Below, one piece after another: positions 33,596-42,842 of a DNA stretch of 64,000 nucleotides; the stretch's first letter is position 1; the number at the start of each line of letters is the position of its first letter. The position numbers and the translations under genes are program-made. The DNA comes from Luteibacter sp. 9135. GTDB lineage: Bacteria; Pseudomonadota; Gammaproteobacteria; Xanthomonadales; Rhodanobacteraceae. The notes under the pieces were generated by a model that was given only the letters and a program-made list of their open reading frames with translations, had not been told where the DNA came from and did not search any database. The stretch spans positions 682,001-746,000 of the forward strand of contig NZ_JQNB01000001.1 in NCBI RefSeq assembly GCF_000745005.1. The letters are read 5' to 3'.

Positions 33596-34768
33596 ATGAA
33601 CGATCTCGAGCCATCGGCCGGGCGGATGTGCGCAAACTGCGGCACGCCGCTGCAGGGCGAGTTCTGCCACGCGTGCGGCCAGTCCATCGGAAGCGTGCTG
33701 AAGCCCGTCTCCCACATGCTGGAAGACGCGGGCGATATCTTCTTCCACATGGACGAACGCATCGTCCATACGCTGCCGCCACTGTTCAGCCGGCCGGGCT
33801 ACCTCACCCTGGAATATTTCTCGGGCCGCCGCGTGCGCTACATCGCGCCGTTCCGCCTGATGTTCGTGTTTTGCCTTCTGGCGTTCTTCCTGCTGCACCT
33901 GGCCATCGGCGATACGAAGTTCGGCAGCAACGACGGCAAGCCCGCCCCGGCAGGCGCACTGGAAGCCTTTGCGTCGGCCAGGACCGCTGACGAGGTGCAC
34001 ATCCTCTACAACGACCAGATCCGCGAAGTGCGTGACGCTCGCGACGACCCGGCCATGCCCGCCGCGGCCAAGGCGGGCCTGGGCATGGCGGCCGGCGTCA
34101 TCCGCCAGGCCGCCAACGCGCGCCTGACCCAGCTGAACGCGGCGACGCTGCCCGACCAGGCCGACGAGCCCCTCCCGGAAACGAGGCGCACCGGCGAACA
34201 GAAGGTGGAAAGCTGGTTCGGCGATAAGACCAAGATGGACATCGCCTGGCTGCCCGCCCCGGTCAACCGGCGCATCGACACCGCGCTGGCCCACTTCAAG
34301 GCCAACCTGATCCCCGTGCTCAACGGCGGCGAGCAGCGCCAGGAAGCCATGCACCGGATCATCGAAGGCTTCTTCTCGGTGCTGCCCCAGGCCATGTTCG
34401 TGATGGTTCCGCTGTTTGCGCTGATCCTCAAGCTGTTCTACGTGTTCCGGCGCCGGCTGTACATGGAACACGTGATCGTGGCCCTGCACAGCCATGCGTT
34501 CCTGTTCCTGTCGCTGATGGCGCTGACCCTGCTCGGCTTCGCCCGGAGCGCGATCCAGCCCCACCTCGCTGTGGGTGGCAGCCTGATCGGCCTGGTGCAG
34601 TTCGCCCTGTGGGTATGGATGCCGGTCTATCTGCTGCTGATGCAGAAACGCGTCTACCGACAGGGCTGGGGCATCACCCTGCTGAAGTACTGGCTGATCG
34701 GCAGCCTGTATTTCTGGCTGTTGCTCGTCGTCGTCGCCGTGGCCTTCCTCATAGGCATGAGCCACTAG
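33596..34768 (+). CDS. DUF3667 family membrane protein
   Basis: The 390-residue protein begins with a zinc-ribbon-like knuckle (CANCGTPLQGEFCHACGQ, residues 11-28). It then has a conserved segment (RPGYLTLEYFSGRRVRYIAP) and a first membrane helix (FRLMFVFCLLAFFLLHLAI). A soluble loop of about 150 residues follows, and three or more C-terminal helices end near LLVVVAVAFLIGMS. This is the DUF3667 layout. The function of the family is unknown. GGGGAA precedes the ATG. Confidence 0.85.
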   Translation: MNDLEPSAGRMCANCGTPLQGEFCHACGQSIGSVLKPVSHMLEDAGDIFFHMDERIVHTLPPLFSRPGYLTLEYFSGRRVRYIAPFRLMFVFCLLAFFLLHLAIGDTKFGSNDGKPAPAGALEAFASARTADEVHILYNDQIREVRDARDDPAMPAAAKAGLGMAAGVIRQAANARLTQLNAATLPDQADEPLPETRRTGEQKVESWFGDKTKMDIAWLPAPVNRRIDTALAHFKANLIPVLNGGEQRQEAMHRIIEGFFSVLPQAMFVMVPLFALILKLFYVFRRRLYMEHVIVALHSHAFLFLSLMALTLLGFARSAIQPHLAVGGSLIGLVQFALWVWMPVYLLLMQKRVYRQGWGITLLKYWLIGSLYFWLLLVVVAVAFLIGMSH

Positions 34769-34969
34769 GATTTTTTCCCGCCCGGCGACGGTTGTACACA
34801 GGCGCAGCAAGCCCTTCGCTTTTGTCAAGGTTTTGCCGACGCTTTGTGAACGCCTCGCATGACCGATTTGCAAGCCACTGAAAATAAAGTCTATTTCAGT
34901 CTGGTTAAAATGTACGCAAGCTAACCGGAAGGGCCTAGCCATGCGCCTTGGGCACCCTCCATCCGCGGC

Positions 34970-35004
34970 TCATCCACAGACTTATCCACAGCGCTTGTGG
35001 ATAA
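34970..35004. promoter_or_regulatory. DnaA-box cluster upstream of priA
   Basis: TTATCCACA (34982-34990) is a perfect DnaA box. TGTGGATAA (34996-35004) is another on the opposite strand, 5 bases away, so together they make a perfect palindrome. TCATCCACA (34970-34978) differs from the consensus at one base. Three boxes within 35 bp upstream of a replication-restart gene suggest DnaA control or a small DnaA-binding locus. Binding has not been shown. Confidence 0.65.
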
Positions 35005-35085
35005 CATGGAAACCTCCCCGACGGCGGGCACTTACCTGCGTTTCCTCTCCGCCGTGGTGCCAATGGGGTCCAAGCCCATGGCCCA

Positions 35086-35104
35086 CTGGTCAAACCTTGA
35101 CCAG
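35086..35104. promoter_or_regulatory. Dyad in the priA promoter region
   Basis: CTGGTCAA and TTGACCAG form perfect 8-base arms with a 3-base spacer, 35 bp before the priA ATG. The right arm gives a TTGACC -35-like box; the best -10-like string (TAAACT, 35124) is 21 bases away, too far for a normal sigma70 promoter. It looks like an operator. Confidence 0.4.
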
Positions 35105-35138
35105 CGGAATCGGCACACACCGGTAAACTAGGCCTGGC

Positions 35139-37313
35139 ATGACACTCGTTCTCCGCGTCGCCCTACCGGTACCGCTGCTCACCCTGTTCGATTACCTGCC
35201 GCCCGCGGCAGGCGAGGCCAGGGCGGGCTCGCGCGTGCGCCTGCCGTTCGGCCGTGGCGAGATGGTGGGCATCGTCGTCGACCCCGCCGCCGAGGCGGCG
35301 GTGGGGGTGAAGCGGTTGAAACGGGTCACCGAGGTGCTGGACGACGCGCCCCTGCTCGACGCCGAGCTGATGGCGACCCTGGCCTGGGCGGCGGATTACT
35401 GGGCCGCCGCACCAGGCGAGGCCTTTGCCAACGCCTTGCCCCTGGCCCTGCGCGAGCCGCGCCCGCTCCCGGCCACCGGACGCGAAACCTGGTCGCTGAC
35501 GCCCGAGGGACACGTGGCCCTCGATGCAAAGCGCCGCAAGGGCGGCTCAGCCGCGCTGCTGGACGCCCTGCGCGACGGCCCCCGGGCTGCCGACGAACTG
35601 GGCTTGGCCCTGCCGGACTGGCGGGCAGCAGCCAGGCGGCTGGCCGACGCGGCGCTGGTCGTCCGGCACGACGACGAGGACGCCGGCCCCGTGCTCTCCC
35701 GCGCTCCCGGTCCGGCCCTGAGCGACGAGCAGGCCGCCGCAGTGGCCGCCATTGCCGAGGGCTTCGGCGGGTTCCAGCCCTACCTGCTGGACGGCGTCAC
35801 CGGCAGCGGCAAGACCGAGGTCTACCTTGCCCTGATCGAACGCGCGCTCGCGGAAGGCAAGCAGACCCTGTTGCTGGTGCCGGAGATCGGCCTCGCACCG
35901 CAGACGGTACGCCGCCTGCGCGAGCGACTGGGCGTGGCGATCGAGGTGCTGCACTCCAACCTGGCGGAGGGCGAGCGGGCCCGCGCCTGGCTGCGGGCCC
36001 GCAACGGCAGCGCCCGCGTCGTCCTCGGCACCCGCTCGGCCGTGTTCACCCCCCTGCCCTCCGCCGGCCTGATTATCGTCGACGAGGAACACGACGCCTC
36101 GTACAAGCAGCAGGAAGGCTTCCGCTACCACGCCCGCGACCTGGCGCTGGTGCGTGCCCGGGCGCACGGCGTGCCGGTGGTGCTCGGCTCGGCCACGCCC
36201 TCGCTGGAAACGCTGGGCAACGTCGCCGCCGGCCGCTACCGGCGGCTGGTGCTGAAGGGCCGACCGGGCGCCACGCAGTCCACGCGCGTGCAGATCGTCG
36301 ACATGCGCGCCCAGCGTCTGGACCACGGCATGTCGCCCACCCTGATCAACGCCGTGGCGGCCTGCGTCGAGCGCGGCGAGCAGGCGCTGGTGTTCCGTAA
36401 CCGGCGCGGCTATGCGCCGGTGCTGCTGTGTTACGACTGCGGCTGGCACGCGGACTGCCCACGCTGCGACCGGCCCATGACCCTGCACGCCGGCCGGCGC
36501 CGCCTGATCTGCCACCACTGCGACAACATCACCGCCGTGCCCACGGCCTGCCCCGCCTGCGGCTCGGCCAACATCAGTCCCCAGGGCCAGGGCACCGAGC
36601 GGCTGGAGGAAGCCCTCGTCGAACGCTTCCCCGAGGTACCGGTGGTGCGCATCGACAGGGAAACGACGCGGCGCAAAGACGCCTTCGGCCAGATTCTCGA
36701 CAATTTGCGTGAAGACAAGCCAGCCATCTTGGTCGGGACGCAGATGCTGGCCAAGGGCCACGACCTGCCCAACCTCACCCTGGTGGCCATCGTCGGAGTG
36801 GACGAAGGCCTGCACAGTGTCGATTTTCGCGCCAGCGAGCGCCTGGCCCAGCTGGTGGTCCAGGTGGCCGGCCGGGCTGGCCGCGCCAGCAAACCGGGCA
36901 GCGTGCTCCTGCAGACCCACCACCCCGACCACCCCATGCTGCATGCGCTGCTGCGCGGCGGCTATGGCGCGGTGGCGACGGAGCTGCTGGAGGAGCGCCG
37001 CCTGCTCGACCTGCCGCCGCTTTCGCACCAGGTGCTGCTACGCGCGGATGCGCACGGTCGTGCCGAGGTGGAAGAGTTCCTGGCGCAGGCCCACGGCGCC
37101 TTGGGCGATCCGGCCGACCTGCGCGTCGCCGGCCCCATGCCCGCACCCATGCCACTGAGGGCCGGGCGCCACCGTGGGCAGCTGCTGGTCGAAGCCGGCA
37201 CGCGCGCACGGCTGCACGGCTTCCTGCGGCCCTGGCAGCAGGCGCTGGTAGCCTTGCCTGCGGCACGCAAGGTGCGCTGGTCGCTCGATGTGGATCCCAT
37301 CGACCTGTATTGA
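35139..37313 (+). CDS. priA: Primosomal protein N' (replication restart helicase PriA)
   Basis: PriA reloads the replisome at collapsed forks. The 724-residue protein starts [20 protein letters not shown] (3'-end binding domain). It has Walker [14 protein letters not shown], the DEEH box [15 protein letters not shown], and eight zinc-binding cysteines in pairs between about residues 430 and 480 ([13 protein letters not shown] and CHHC...CPACG). Helicase motif V/VI region is [13 protein letters not shown] and QVAGRAGRA. The length is normal. The upstream gap carries DnaA boxes. Confidence 0.97.
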   Translation: MTLVLRVALPVPLLTLFDYLPPAAGEARAGSRVRLPFGRGEMVGIVVDPAAEAAVGVKRLKRVTEVLDDAPLLDAELMATLAWAADYWAAAPGEAFANALPLALREPRPLPATGRETWSLTPEGHVALDAKRRKGGSAALLDALRDGPRAADELGLALPDWRAAARRLADAALVVRHDDEDAGPVLSRAPGPALSDEQAAAVAAIAEGFGGFQPYLLDGVTGSGKTEVYLALIERALAEGKQTLLLVPEIGLAPQTVRRLRERLGVAIEVLHSNLAEGERARAWLRARNGSARVVLGTRSAVFTPLPSAGLIIVDEEHDASYKQQEGFRYHARDLALVRARAHGVPVVLGSATPSLETLGNVAAGRYRRLVLKGRPGATQSTRVQIVDMRAQRLDHGMSPTLINAVAACVERGEQALVFRNRRGYAPVLLCYDCGWHADCPRCDRPMTLHAGRRRLICHHCDNITAVPTACPACGSANISPQGQGTERLEEALVERFPEVPVVRIDRETTRRKDAFGQILDNLREDKPAILVGTQMLAKGHDLPNLTLVAIVGVDEGLHSVDFRASERLAQLVVQVAGRAGRASKPGSVLLQTHHPDHPMLHALLRGGYGAVATELLEERRLLDLPPLSHQVLLRADAHGRAEVEEFLAQAHGALGDPADLRVAGPMPAPMPLRAGRHRGQLLVEAGTRARLHGFLRPWQQALVALPAARKVRWSLDVDPIDLY

Positions 37314-37401
37314 ACTTGCTGAACCGATACGCACAGATCCCTGTCCCTTCACGCCGAACGGCGCGACAATAGGGGTCTTATCAGGTAACGGAACCCTCAA
37401 C

Positions 37402-38355
37402 GTGACCACTCAGCTCGAGCAACTGCGCAAGATCACTACTGTCGTGGCCGATACCGGCGACATCACCGCCATCGCCAAGTACAAGCCGGAAGACGCGACC
37501 ACCAACCCGTCCCTGCTGCTGGCCGCCGCCGGTATCCCCGCTTACTCGGGTTATATCGACGAGGCGATCGACTGGGCGAAGAGCCAGGGCAACAGCCGCG
37601 ACCAGCAGCTGACCGACGCTGGCGATCGCCTCGCCGTGCTGGTCGGCCGTGAGATCCTCAAGATCGTACCGGGCCGCGTTTCCACTGAGGTCGATGCCCG
37701 CCTCTCCTTCGATACCAACGCGTCCATCGAGAAAGCCAAGCGCCTGATCGGCTTCTACGAAGACATCGGCATCAAGAAAGAGCGCATCCTGATCAAGCTC
37801 GCCTCCACCTGGGAAGGCATCCGCGCTGCGGAACAGCTGCAGAAGGAAGGCATCAACTGCAACCTCACGCTGCTCTTCAGCTTCGAACAGGCCGTGGCCT
37901 GCGCCGAGGCCGGCGCGTTCCTCATCTCGCCCTTCGTCGGTCGCATCTTCGACTGGTACGTGGCCAACACCGACAAGAAGACCTACGAGCCGGCGGAAGA
38001 TCCCGGCGTGCAGTCGGTCCGTCGCATCTACGACTGGTACAAGCTGCACGGCTACGAAACAGTCGTGATGGGCGCCAGCTTCCGCAACATCGGCCAGATC
38101 CAGGCCCTCGCCGGCTGCGACCGCCTGACCATCTCGCCCAACCTGCTCAAGGAACTGGAAGAGAACACCAGCGATCTGCCGGTGGCGCTGAAGGACAGCG
38201 GCCGCCGCGAAGACAAGCCGGGCCGCATCGACGAAGCCAAGTTCCGCTGGGGCCACAACGAGAACGCCATGGCCACTGACAAGCTGGCCGAAGGCATCCG
38301 CAAGTTCGCCGTCGACCAGCGCAAGCTCGAAGAACTGCTGGGCGCGAAGCTGTAA
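37402..38355 (+). CDS. tal: Transaldolase
   Basis: Transaldolase moves a dihydroxyacetone unit between sedoheptulose 7-phosphate and glyceraldehyde 3-phosphate in the pentose phosphate pathway. I start at GTG 37402, which gives [20 protein letters not shown], aligning with the E. coli TalB start. Motifs are [27 protein letters not shown], and the Schiff-base Lys in [13 protein letters not shown]. The 317-residue length matches TalB. No good ribosome-binding site is seen (ACGGAA). A strong terminator follows. Confidence 0.96.
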   Translation: MTTQLEQLRKITTVVADTGDITAIAKYKPEDATTNPSLLLAAAGIPAYSGYIDEAIDWAKSQGNSRDQQLTDAGDRLAVLVGREILKIVPGRVSTEVDARLSFDTNASIEKAKRLIGFYEDIGIKKERILIKLASTWEGIRAAEQLQKEGINCNLTLLFSFEQAVACAEAGAFLISPFVGRIFDWYVANTDKKTYEPAEDPGVQSVRRIYDWYKLHGYETVVMGASFRNIGQIQALAGCDRLTISPNLLKELEENTSDLPVALKDSGRREDKPGRIDEAKFRWGHNENAMATDKLAEGIRKFAVDQRKLEELLGAKL

Positions 38356-38376
38356 AACCCGCTCACCGCTGAACCC

Positions 38377-38410
38377 AAAAAGGGGCCGACTCACGTCGGC
38401 CCCTTTTTTT
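38377..38410. terminator. Bidirectional rho-independent terminator after transaldolase
   Basis: AAAAAGGGGCCGAC and GTCGGCCCCTTTTTT pair across a TCAC loop; A and T tracts flank the stem so it can work in both directions. Confidence 0.92.
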
Positions 38411-38463
38411 CGCGCCCGCCCCGAACCGCCTAACCGACGCACCAACGCACCAACGCACCACTT

Positions 38464-38486
38464 TAGGAGCGGACGATGTCCGCGAA
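38464..38486 (+). repeat. REP-like palindrome
   Basis: TAGGAGCGGACGATGTCCGC plus GAA, the same element as at 23884. It faces the inverted copy at 38561, forming a head-to-tail pair with about 75 bp between. Confidence 0.88.
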
Positions 38487-38560
38487 CCCTAAACTCCCCT
38501 ATCGCGAACGAAGCCATGCCTACACCACTGCCTGCGTTTCCGAACGCAAAACGAAATGAA

Positions 38561-38586
38561 TTCGCGGACATCGTCCGCTCCTACAC
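38561..38586 (-). repeat. REP-like palindrome, inverted copy
   Basis: On the plus strand it reads TTCGCGGACATCGTCCGCTC then CTACAC, the reverse complement of the element at 23884 and 38464. Confidence 0.88.
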
Positions 38587-38647
38587 CCCCGACGCCTGTC
38601 GTAGCGAAAGGCATCATGAGCTTGCCCCGGTTTAATGGACACTCAAG

Positions 38648-39466
38648 TTATGGGATAGCAGCTTCGGTCGCCGCAGGCGATCGATAGCCGTTGGTCGAGT
38701 GTAAGCGCTGCCGGTTATAAAACACTTCGATGTATTCAAAAACCACGTGGCGTGCCTCCTCGATCGAGGCGTAGCGGCGTGGGGCTGCGATCTCGCACTT
38801 CAACGTACTGAAGAAGCTCTCAGCCACCGCGTTGTCCCAACACTCGCCGCGCCGGCTCATGCTTACCCGCATACCCAGTCGAGCGAGTTCGGCCTGATAG
38901 GCCGCGCTCGTGTACTGACTGCCCTGGTCGGAGTGATGGAGCACTCCCTGCGCCGAACCGCGCTGGCCTACGGCCATGCGCAAAGCCTGCAAGGGCAAGT
39001 CGGTATGCATAGTCGCAGCCGTTGCGTGGCCAATCACTCGCCGGGCGTACAGATCGATCACGACGGCCAGATACATTGGACCCTGTTGCGTGGCGAACTG
39101 TGTCATGTCCGTTACCCAGACCTGATCAGGCGCGGCCGTGGTGAAGCATCGATCAACATGGTTATCGGCCACCGCGGACACCGTGGCGGCCCGTCGTGAT
39201 GCCTTGCTTGTACGCCAGCTGCGCCCGACGAGACCGCCCTGGCGCATCAAGCGGGCGGTCGCATGGCGCCCCAGGCTCAGCCCCTGCTCACGAGCCAGAT
39301 GCCATAGCCGGGGACTGCCGTAAAGCCCTCGGCTGCGCTCATGCAACTGCTTCAGCTGCGCCAGGTGCTGGCGGTCACGAAGCACGCGGGGGCTCGGATG
39401 CTTTTGGCGATGCCGCCAGGCATAGAAGCTGTTGCGACCCACCTCGAGCAGCCGGCAGAGGACCAC
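38648..39466 (-). CDS. IS3-family transposase OrfB (DDE integrase part)
   Basis: The catalytic half of the transposase. It has an HTH_21-type start (LYGSPRLWHLAREQGL), then the rve core with Asp in VWVTDMTQFA, Asp in HHSDQGSQYTSAAY, and Glu in CWDNAVAESFFSTLK. The C-terminus YNRQRLHSTNGYRSP is typical. The frame continues upstream of the first internal start through CRFIEAESASYSIVVLCRLL to the slippery run at 39541-39547. The working product is thus most likely OrfAB made by -1 frameshifting (38648-39813). Confidence 0.92.
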   Translation of the reverse strand: MVLCRLLEVGRNSFYAWRHRQKHPSPRVLRDRQHLAQLKQLHERSRGLYGSPRLWHLAREQGLSLGRHATARLMRQGGLVGRSWRTSKASRRAATVSAVADNHVDRCFTTAAPDQVWVTDMTQFATQQGPMYLAVVIDLYARRVIGHATAATMHTDLPLQALRMAVGQRGSAQGVLHHSDQGSQYTSAAYQAELARLGMRVSMSRRGECWDNAVAESFFSTLKCEIAAPRRYASIEEARHVVFEYIEVFYNRQRLHSTNGYRSPAATEAAIP

Positions 39467-39507
39467 GATGGAGTACGACGCGCTCTCCGCTTCGATAAAC
39501 CGGCATC

Positions 39508-39813
39508 TCAGCTCGATTCCTTGGCGAAGAACGCCGTCGCTTTTTTTAGGATGTCACGCTCCATCCGCAGGATCTCGTTCTCGCGTCGAAGCTGCTGTAT
39601 CTCGGCCTGCTCGGCCGTCAGCGGAACGGCGGGGGGCGATCGCGAAGGCGCTCCAGAACCGGCTTGAACCTTCTCGATCCAGCGCCTGAAGACACTCTCG
39701 ACCAGATCCAGGTCACGGCATACCCGAGACACCGGCTGACCTCGCTCAAGGACCAGGGCAACCGCGCCGGCCTTGAAATCAGGTGTGAACTGACGACGAA
39801 TTCTTTTTGACAT
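39508..39813 (-). CDS. IS3-family transposase OrfA (HTH part)
   Basis: The 101-residue protein has the IS3 OrfA helix-turn-helix (MSKRIRRQFTPDFKAGAVAL) and a C-terminal leucine zipper (IQQLRRENEILRMERDILKK). Seven A residues on the minus strand (39547-39541) followed by G make an A-AAA-AAA slippery site just before its end. A -1 shift there joins it to OrfB. OrfA alone binds the ends and may repress transposition. Confidence 0.92.
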   Translation of the reverse strand: MSKRIRRQFTPDFKAGAVALVLERGQPVSRVCRDLDLVESVFRRWIEKVQAGSGAPSRSPPAVPLTAEQAEIQQLRRENEILRMERDILKKATAFFAKESS

Positions 39814-39901
39814 GGGACACCTCTGAACGAACCTTACGGCTCACGATGGGTGTCCATCAAATCCGGGCAAGCTCATCATTCGTTATAGGGGCGTTGAGGG
39901 G

Positions 39902-39927
39902 TTCGCGGACATCGTCCGCTCCTACAC
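39902..39927 (-). repeat. REP-like palindrome, inverted copy
   Basis: TTCGCGGACATCGTCCGCTC then CTACAC, identical to 38561-38586. It lies between the right end of the IS and the aldehyde dehydrogenase stop. Confidence 0.88.
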
Positions 39928-39953
39928 ATGCATGCACATGTCATGACAACGTT

Positions 39954-41393
39954 TCAGCGACGGAGCTTGAGGCGCATCAGTCGCTTTATAGCTGCGCCAT
40001 ACGGCGGCCTGAGCATCGCGGTCACATCGAAACTCGCTTGCTTATAGACCGGTCGCGCATGACTGAAAGTAAGAAACCCCGTCTTGCCGTGATACGCGCC
40101 CGACCCCGACGCGCCGATGCCGCCGAACGGCAGGTCATCCATCGCCAGGTGCATCACCGTATCGTTGATCGTGACGCCACCGACCACCGTGCGTGACAGC
40201 ACGCGCTCCTGCTCCGCCACATGGTTGCCGAAATAATAAAGACTCAGCGGCCGTTCGTGCCGGTTGACGTACGCGATGGCGTCGTCGATACCGTCATAGG
40301 GCAACACCGGCAGGATCGGCCCGAAGATCTCGTCGCGCATGACGTCCATCGCGTCGTTGGCGTTGAGCACCGCCATCGGCGGGATGCGGCGATCCGCATT
40401 GGCAGCGATGGCGCCAACGTCAACGTCGACGGGTACGGCAAGCTCCGTGTCGGTGGGAACAAGCATGCGCACAGTCGCACCGCCAGCACGCGCATTGTCC
40501 AGATAACCCATCAATCGCGCATGATGCCGATCATTGACGATCGAGGTGTAGTCCGGACTGTCCCGCCACGTCGGAAACATCGCCCCCGCGGCACGCGAAA
40601 GCGCAGCGACGAATGTCTCCACACGATCGCGCGGTACCAGTGCATAATCCGGCGCCACGCACATCTGCCCCGCATTGAGCGTCTTGCCGAACATCAACCG
40701 ACGTGCGGCAAGATCAAGATCGGCATCGCGACCGACGATGGCCGGCGACTTGCCGCCCAGCTCCAGCGTCACCGGCACGAGGTGTTCCGCCGCCGCACGC
40801 ACGATGTGCTTCGCCACCGAGGTGGCACCGGTGAACAACAAATGGTCGAAGGGAAGCCGGGAAAACGCCTCGCCCACGTCCGGACCGCCGGTCACCACCG
40901 CGATCTCGGTGTCGGCGAACGCGGTGCCGATCATCTGCTGCATCAGCGCCGAACAACGCGGCGTGAGTTCGGACGGCTTGATCATCGCGCGGTTACCCGC
41001 GGCGAGTACGCCCGCCAGCGGCGCAAAGGTGAGGTTGAACGGGAAATTCCATGGCGAGATGACACCGACCACGCCCTTGGGTAGGTAGTCCACCCAGGCC
41101 CGCGCGCCCAGCAACGCGAGCGGTGCGGGCGATACCGCGCGGCGCTCGCGGCGCATCCACGCCCGCACATGGCGCTTTGCGTGCTTCAACGGTTCTATGG
41201 ACGCCGCCACATCGGTGAACAGCGAGGCATCCACGCTGCGGTGGCCGAAGTCTTCGTTCAGCGCGTGGGTGATGGCGTCCGCGTGATCGACCAGCAGGCC
41301 GATGGCACGATCGAGGCGGTCGATGCGCGTCTCTGCCGAAGGCGGGCCTTCGGCGAGCTGGGCGGCTTTCTGGCGGTCGAGAATGGTCTGCAT
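39954..41393 (-). CDS. Coniferyl aldehyde dehydrogenase-type ALDH
   Basis: The 479-residue NAD(P)-dependent aldehyde dehydrogenase has the cofactor region SPWNFPFNLTFAPLAG, catalytic Glu in VTLELGGKSP and the Cys nucleophile in LNAGQMCVAPDY. The sequence matches the class that oxidises coniferyl and other aromatic or long-chain aldehydes, judging by the C-terminal NDTVMHLAMDDLPFGGIG. It starts 27 bases after the outer-membrane factor stop and so is likely cotranscribed with the efflux genes. The substrate is inferred from family only. Confidence 0.88.
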   Translation of the reverse strand: MQTILDRQKAAQLAEGPPSAETRIDRLDRAIGLLVDHADAITHALNEDFGHRSVDASLFTDVAASIEPLKHAKRHVRAWMRRERRAVSPAPLALLGARAWVDYLPKGVVGVISPWNFPFNLTFAPLAGVLAAGNRAMIKPSELTPRCSALMQQMIGTAFADTEIAVVTGGPDVGEAFSRLPFDHLLFTGATSVAKHIVRAAAEHLVPVTLELGGKSPAIVGRDADLDLAARRLMFGKTLNAGQMCVAPDYALVPRDRVETFVAALSRAAGAMFPTWRDSPDYTSIVNDRHHARLMGYLDNARAGGATVRMLVPTDTELAVPVDVDVGAIAANADRRIPPMAVLNANDAMDVMRDEIFGPILPVLPYDGIDDAIAYVNRHERPLSLYYFGNHVAEQERVLSRTVVGGVTINDTVMHLAMDDLPFGGIGASGSGAYHGKTGFLTFSHARPVYKQASFDVTAMLRPPYGAAIKRLMRLKLRR

Positions 41394-41420
41394 CCGGCCA
41401 GTGTAAGCCCGGATGCGTGA

Positions 41421-42842
41421 TCAGGTGGCGGACGCGGACCAGCCGCCACCCAGGGCGCGGATCAGCTGCACGCTGGCGCGCAGCTGACGTGTTTCCAGGT
41501 CGATCACGTTGCGGCGGGCATCCAGCGCGGTCGTCTGCGCCTGCACCACGTCCAGGTAGCCCACCGCGCCTTCCCGGTAGCGGTTCATCGACAGGTCGAC
41601 CGATCGCTGGGCCGCATCGGCGGCGGCGCGCTGGTCGACCAGTGCCGCACCCAGGTCGCGCAGCAGCGTGAGGTTGTCCTCGACCTGGGCGAAGGCATTG
41701 AGCACTACGTCGCGGTAGCGCGCGCCGGCTTCGTCGGTGGCGGCCTGCGCCTGTGCGACCACGGCCTTGCGGCGACCGCCGTCGAACAGGTTGAGCGCCA
41801 GCGTCGGCCCGATCGCCCAGAAACGGTTGGGCGCCGTGGCGATGCTGCCCCACGACGAACTCTGCCAGCCACCCTGCCCGTCCAGCGTCAGCTGCGGGTA
41901 GAACGCGGATTTCGCCACGCCGATGCGCGCGTTGGCGGCGGCCGTGCGTCGCTCTGCCGCCGCGATGTCCGGGCGACGCTGGAGAATGAGCGACGGCACC
42001 TCCAGCGGAAGGGTCGGCACCTTGACCTGCCCGTCGTCGGCCGCGAGCTGGAAGTTCGAGGCCGTATCGCCCACCAGCACGGCGATCGCATGCAGCACCA
42101 GGCTGCGTTGTGCCTGCGCCTGGGTCAGCTGCGATTTCGCGCTGGATAGCTGGGTCTGTGCGCGCGCCACGTCCAGGCCGGAGGCGATGCCGCCGTTATG
42201 CCGGGACTGCGTCAGCTTCAATGCCCGGGCGAACGCGTCGATGCTCTGCTTCAACACGGTGACCTGCCGGTCGAACCCGTTGAGTTGCAGGTAGCTGTCG
42301 GCAAGCTGCGCCTGCAGGCTGAGGCGCGCGGCGGCAAGATCGTCCGCGGCGGCTACCTGCTCGGCCTTGCCCGCGGTGACGGTGTCGCGCACGCGCCCCC
42401 ACAGGTCCACTTCGTAATCCAGCTGCGCGCCGATCGTGTACGAGTCGTAGTAGGACGGCGACGTGGCACCGCGCAAAGGCCGGGTGTCCGATTCGCGGTT
42501 GCGCGTGCCGTTGGCATTCAGGCCGATCTGCGGGAACAGGCCTGCGCGCACCTGGCGCAGAACGGCTTCCGACTGTTCGTAATGCGCCAGCGCGGCGGCG
42601 AGGGACGCGTTGTTGGCCAGCAGCTTCGCCTGCAGCGCATCGAGTCGGGCATCCCCATAGAGGGTCCACCAGCTATCGCGCGCCAGGCGATCGGCGGGCT
42701 TCGCCTCCGTCCACGGCGACACGGCATTGGCGTACTGCGGTGCCACGGGCACCTCGGGGGCCCGGTACGGCGGCGCCAGCGAACAGGCCGTCATGCCGAC
42801 GGCGACGAGGGCCACCAGCGCTACCCGCTCAGGCCGGCGCAT
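41421..42842 (-). CDS. RND efflux outer-membrane factor (NodT/OprM family lipoprotein)
   Basis: The outer-membrane channel of a tripartite pump. The 473-residue precursor has a lipoprotein signal (VALVALVAVGMTACS) followed by APPYRAPEVPVAPQY, and two OEP repeats (RDSWWTLYGDARLDALQ; SFIL-type second repeat ALNLFDGGRRKAVV). I use the ATG at 42842, with GGAGGGTG at a good distance; GTG 42848 is too close to it. It overlaps the adaptor gene by 14 bases. Confidence 0.93.
   Translation of the reverse strand: MRRPERVALVALVAVGMTACSLAPPYRAPEVPVAPQYANAVSPWTEAKPADRLARDSWWTLYGDARLDALQAKLLANNASLAAALAHYEQSEAVLRQVRAGLFPQIGLNANGTRNRESDTRPLRGATSPSYYDSYTIGAQLDYEVDLWGRVRDTVTAGKAEQVAAADDLAAARLSLQAQLADSYLQLNGFDRQVTVLKQSIDAFARALKLTQSRHNGGIASGLDVARAQTQLSSAKSQLTQAQAQRSLVLHAIAVLVGDTASNFQLAADDGQVKVPTLPLEVPSLILQRRPDIAAAERRTAAANARIGVAKSAFYPQLTLDGQGGWQSSSWGSIATAPNRFWAIGPTLALNLFDGGRRKAVVAQAQAATDEAGARYRDVVLNAFAQVEDNLTLLRDLGAALVDQRAAADAAQRSVDLSMNRYREGAVGYLDVVQAQTTALDARRNVIDLETRQLRASVQLIRALGGGWSASAT

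Larger units (their letters stand above)
34769..35138. other. 370-bp gap between DUF3667 gene and priA
   Basis: No supported gene. It has an AT-rich part (about 34880-34920) that contains the dyad CTGAAA-N10-TTTCAG (34877-34898), then the DnaA-box cluster at 34970-35004, and a perfect dyad at 35086-35104 close to priA. Short reading frames on both strands here have no family features. Confidence 0.6.
38617..39875 (-). mobile_element. IS3-family insertion sequence, complete
   Basis: The 1259-bp element has imperfect terminal inverted repeats of about 26 bp. Both begin TGAGCTTGCCC and both hold ATGGACAC further in (38617-38642 and 39850-39875). TCA stands on both outer sides (38614-38616, 39876-39878), a 3-bp target duplication usual for IS3. 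Two overlapping-frame genes encode OrfA and OrfB, read on the minus strand. It is inserted among REP-like palindromes. The ends, frames and catalytic residues are intact, so it may be active. Confidence 0.93.

Noticed and set aside
32069..34942. A 957-codon open frame on the minus strand
   Set aside because: It spans the MATE and DUF3667 genes in a wrong frame or strand with no domain.
34871..35004. Chromosomal origin oriC
   Set aside because: Only three DnaA boxes, no dnaA, dnaN, rpmH or gidA nearby. Kept as a DnaA-box cluster instead.
34935..35126. Two 61-codon frames in the priA upstream gap
   Set aside because: They overlap each other on opposite strands, cover the DnaA boxes, and show no conserved features or good ribosome-binding site.
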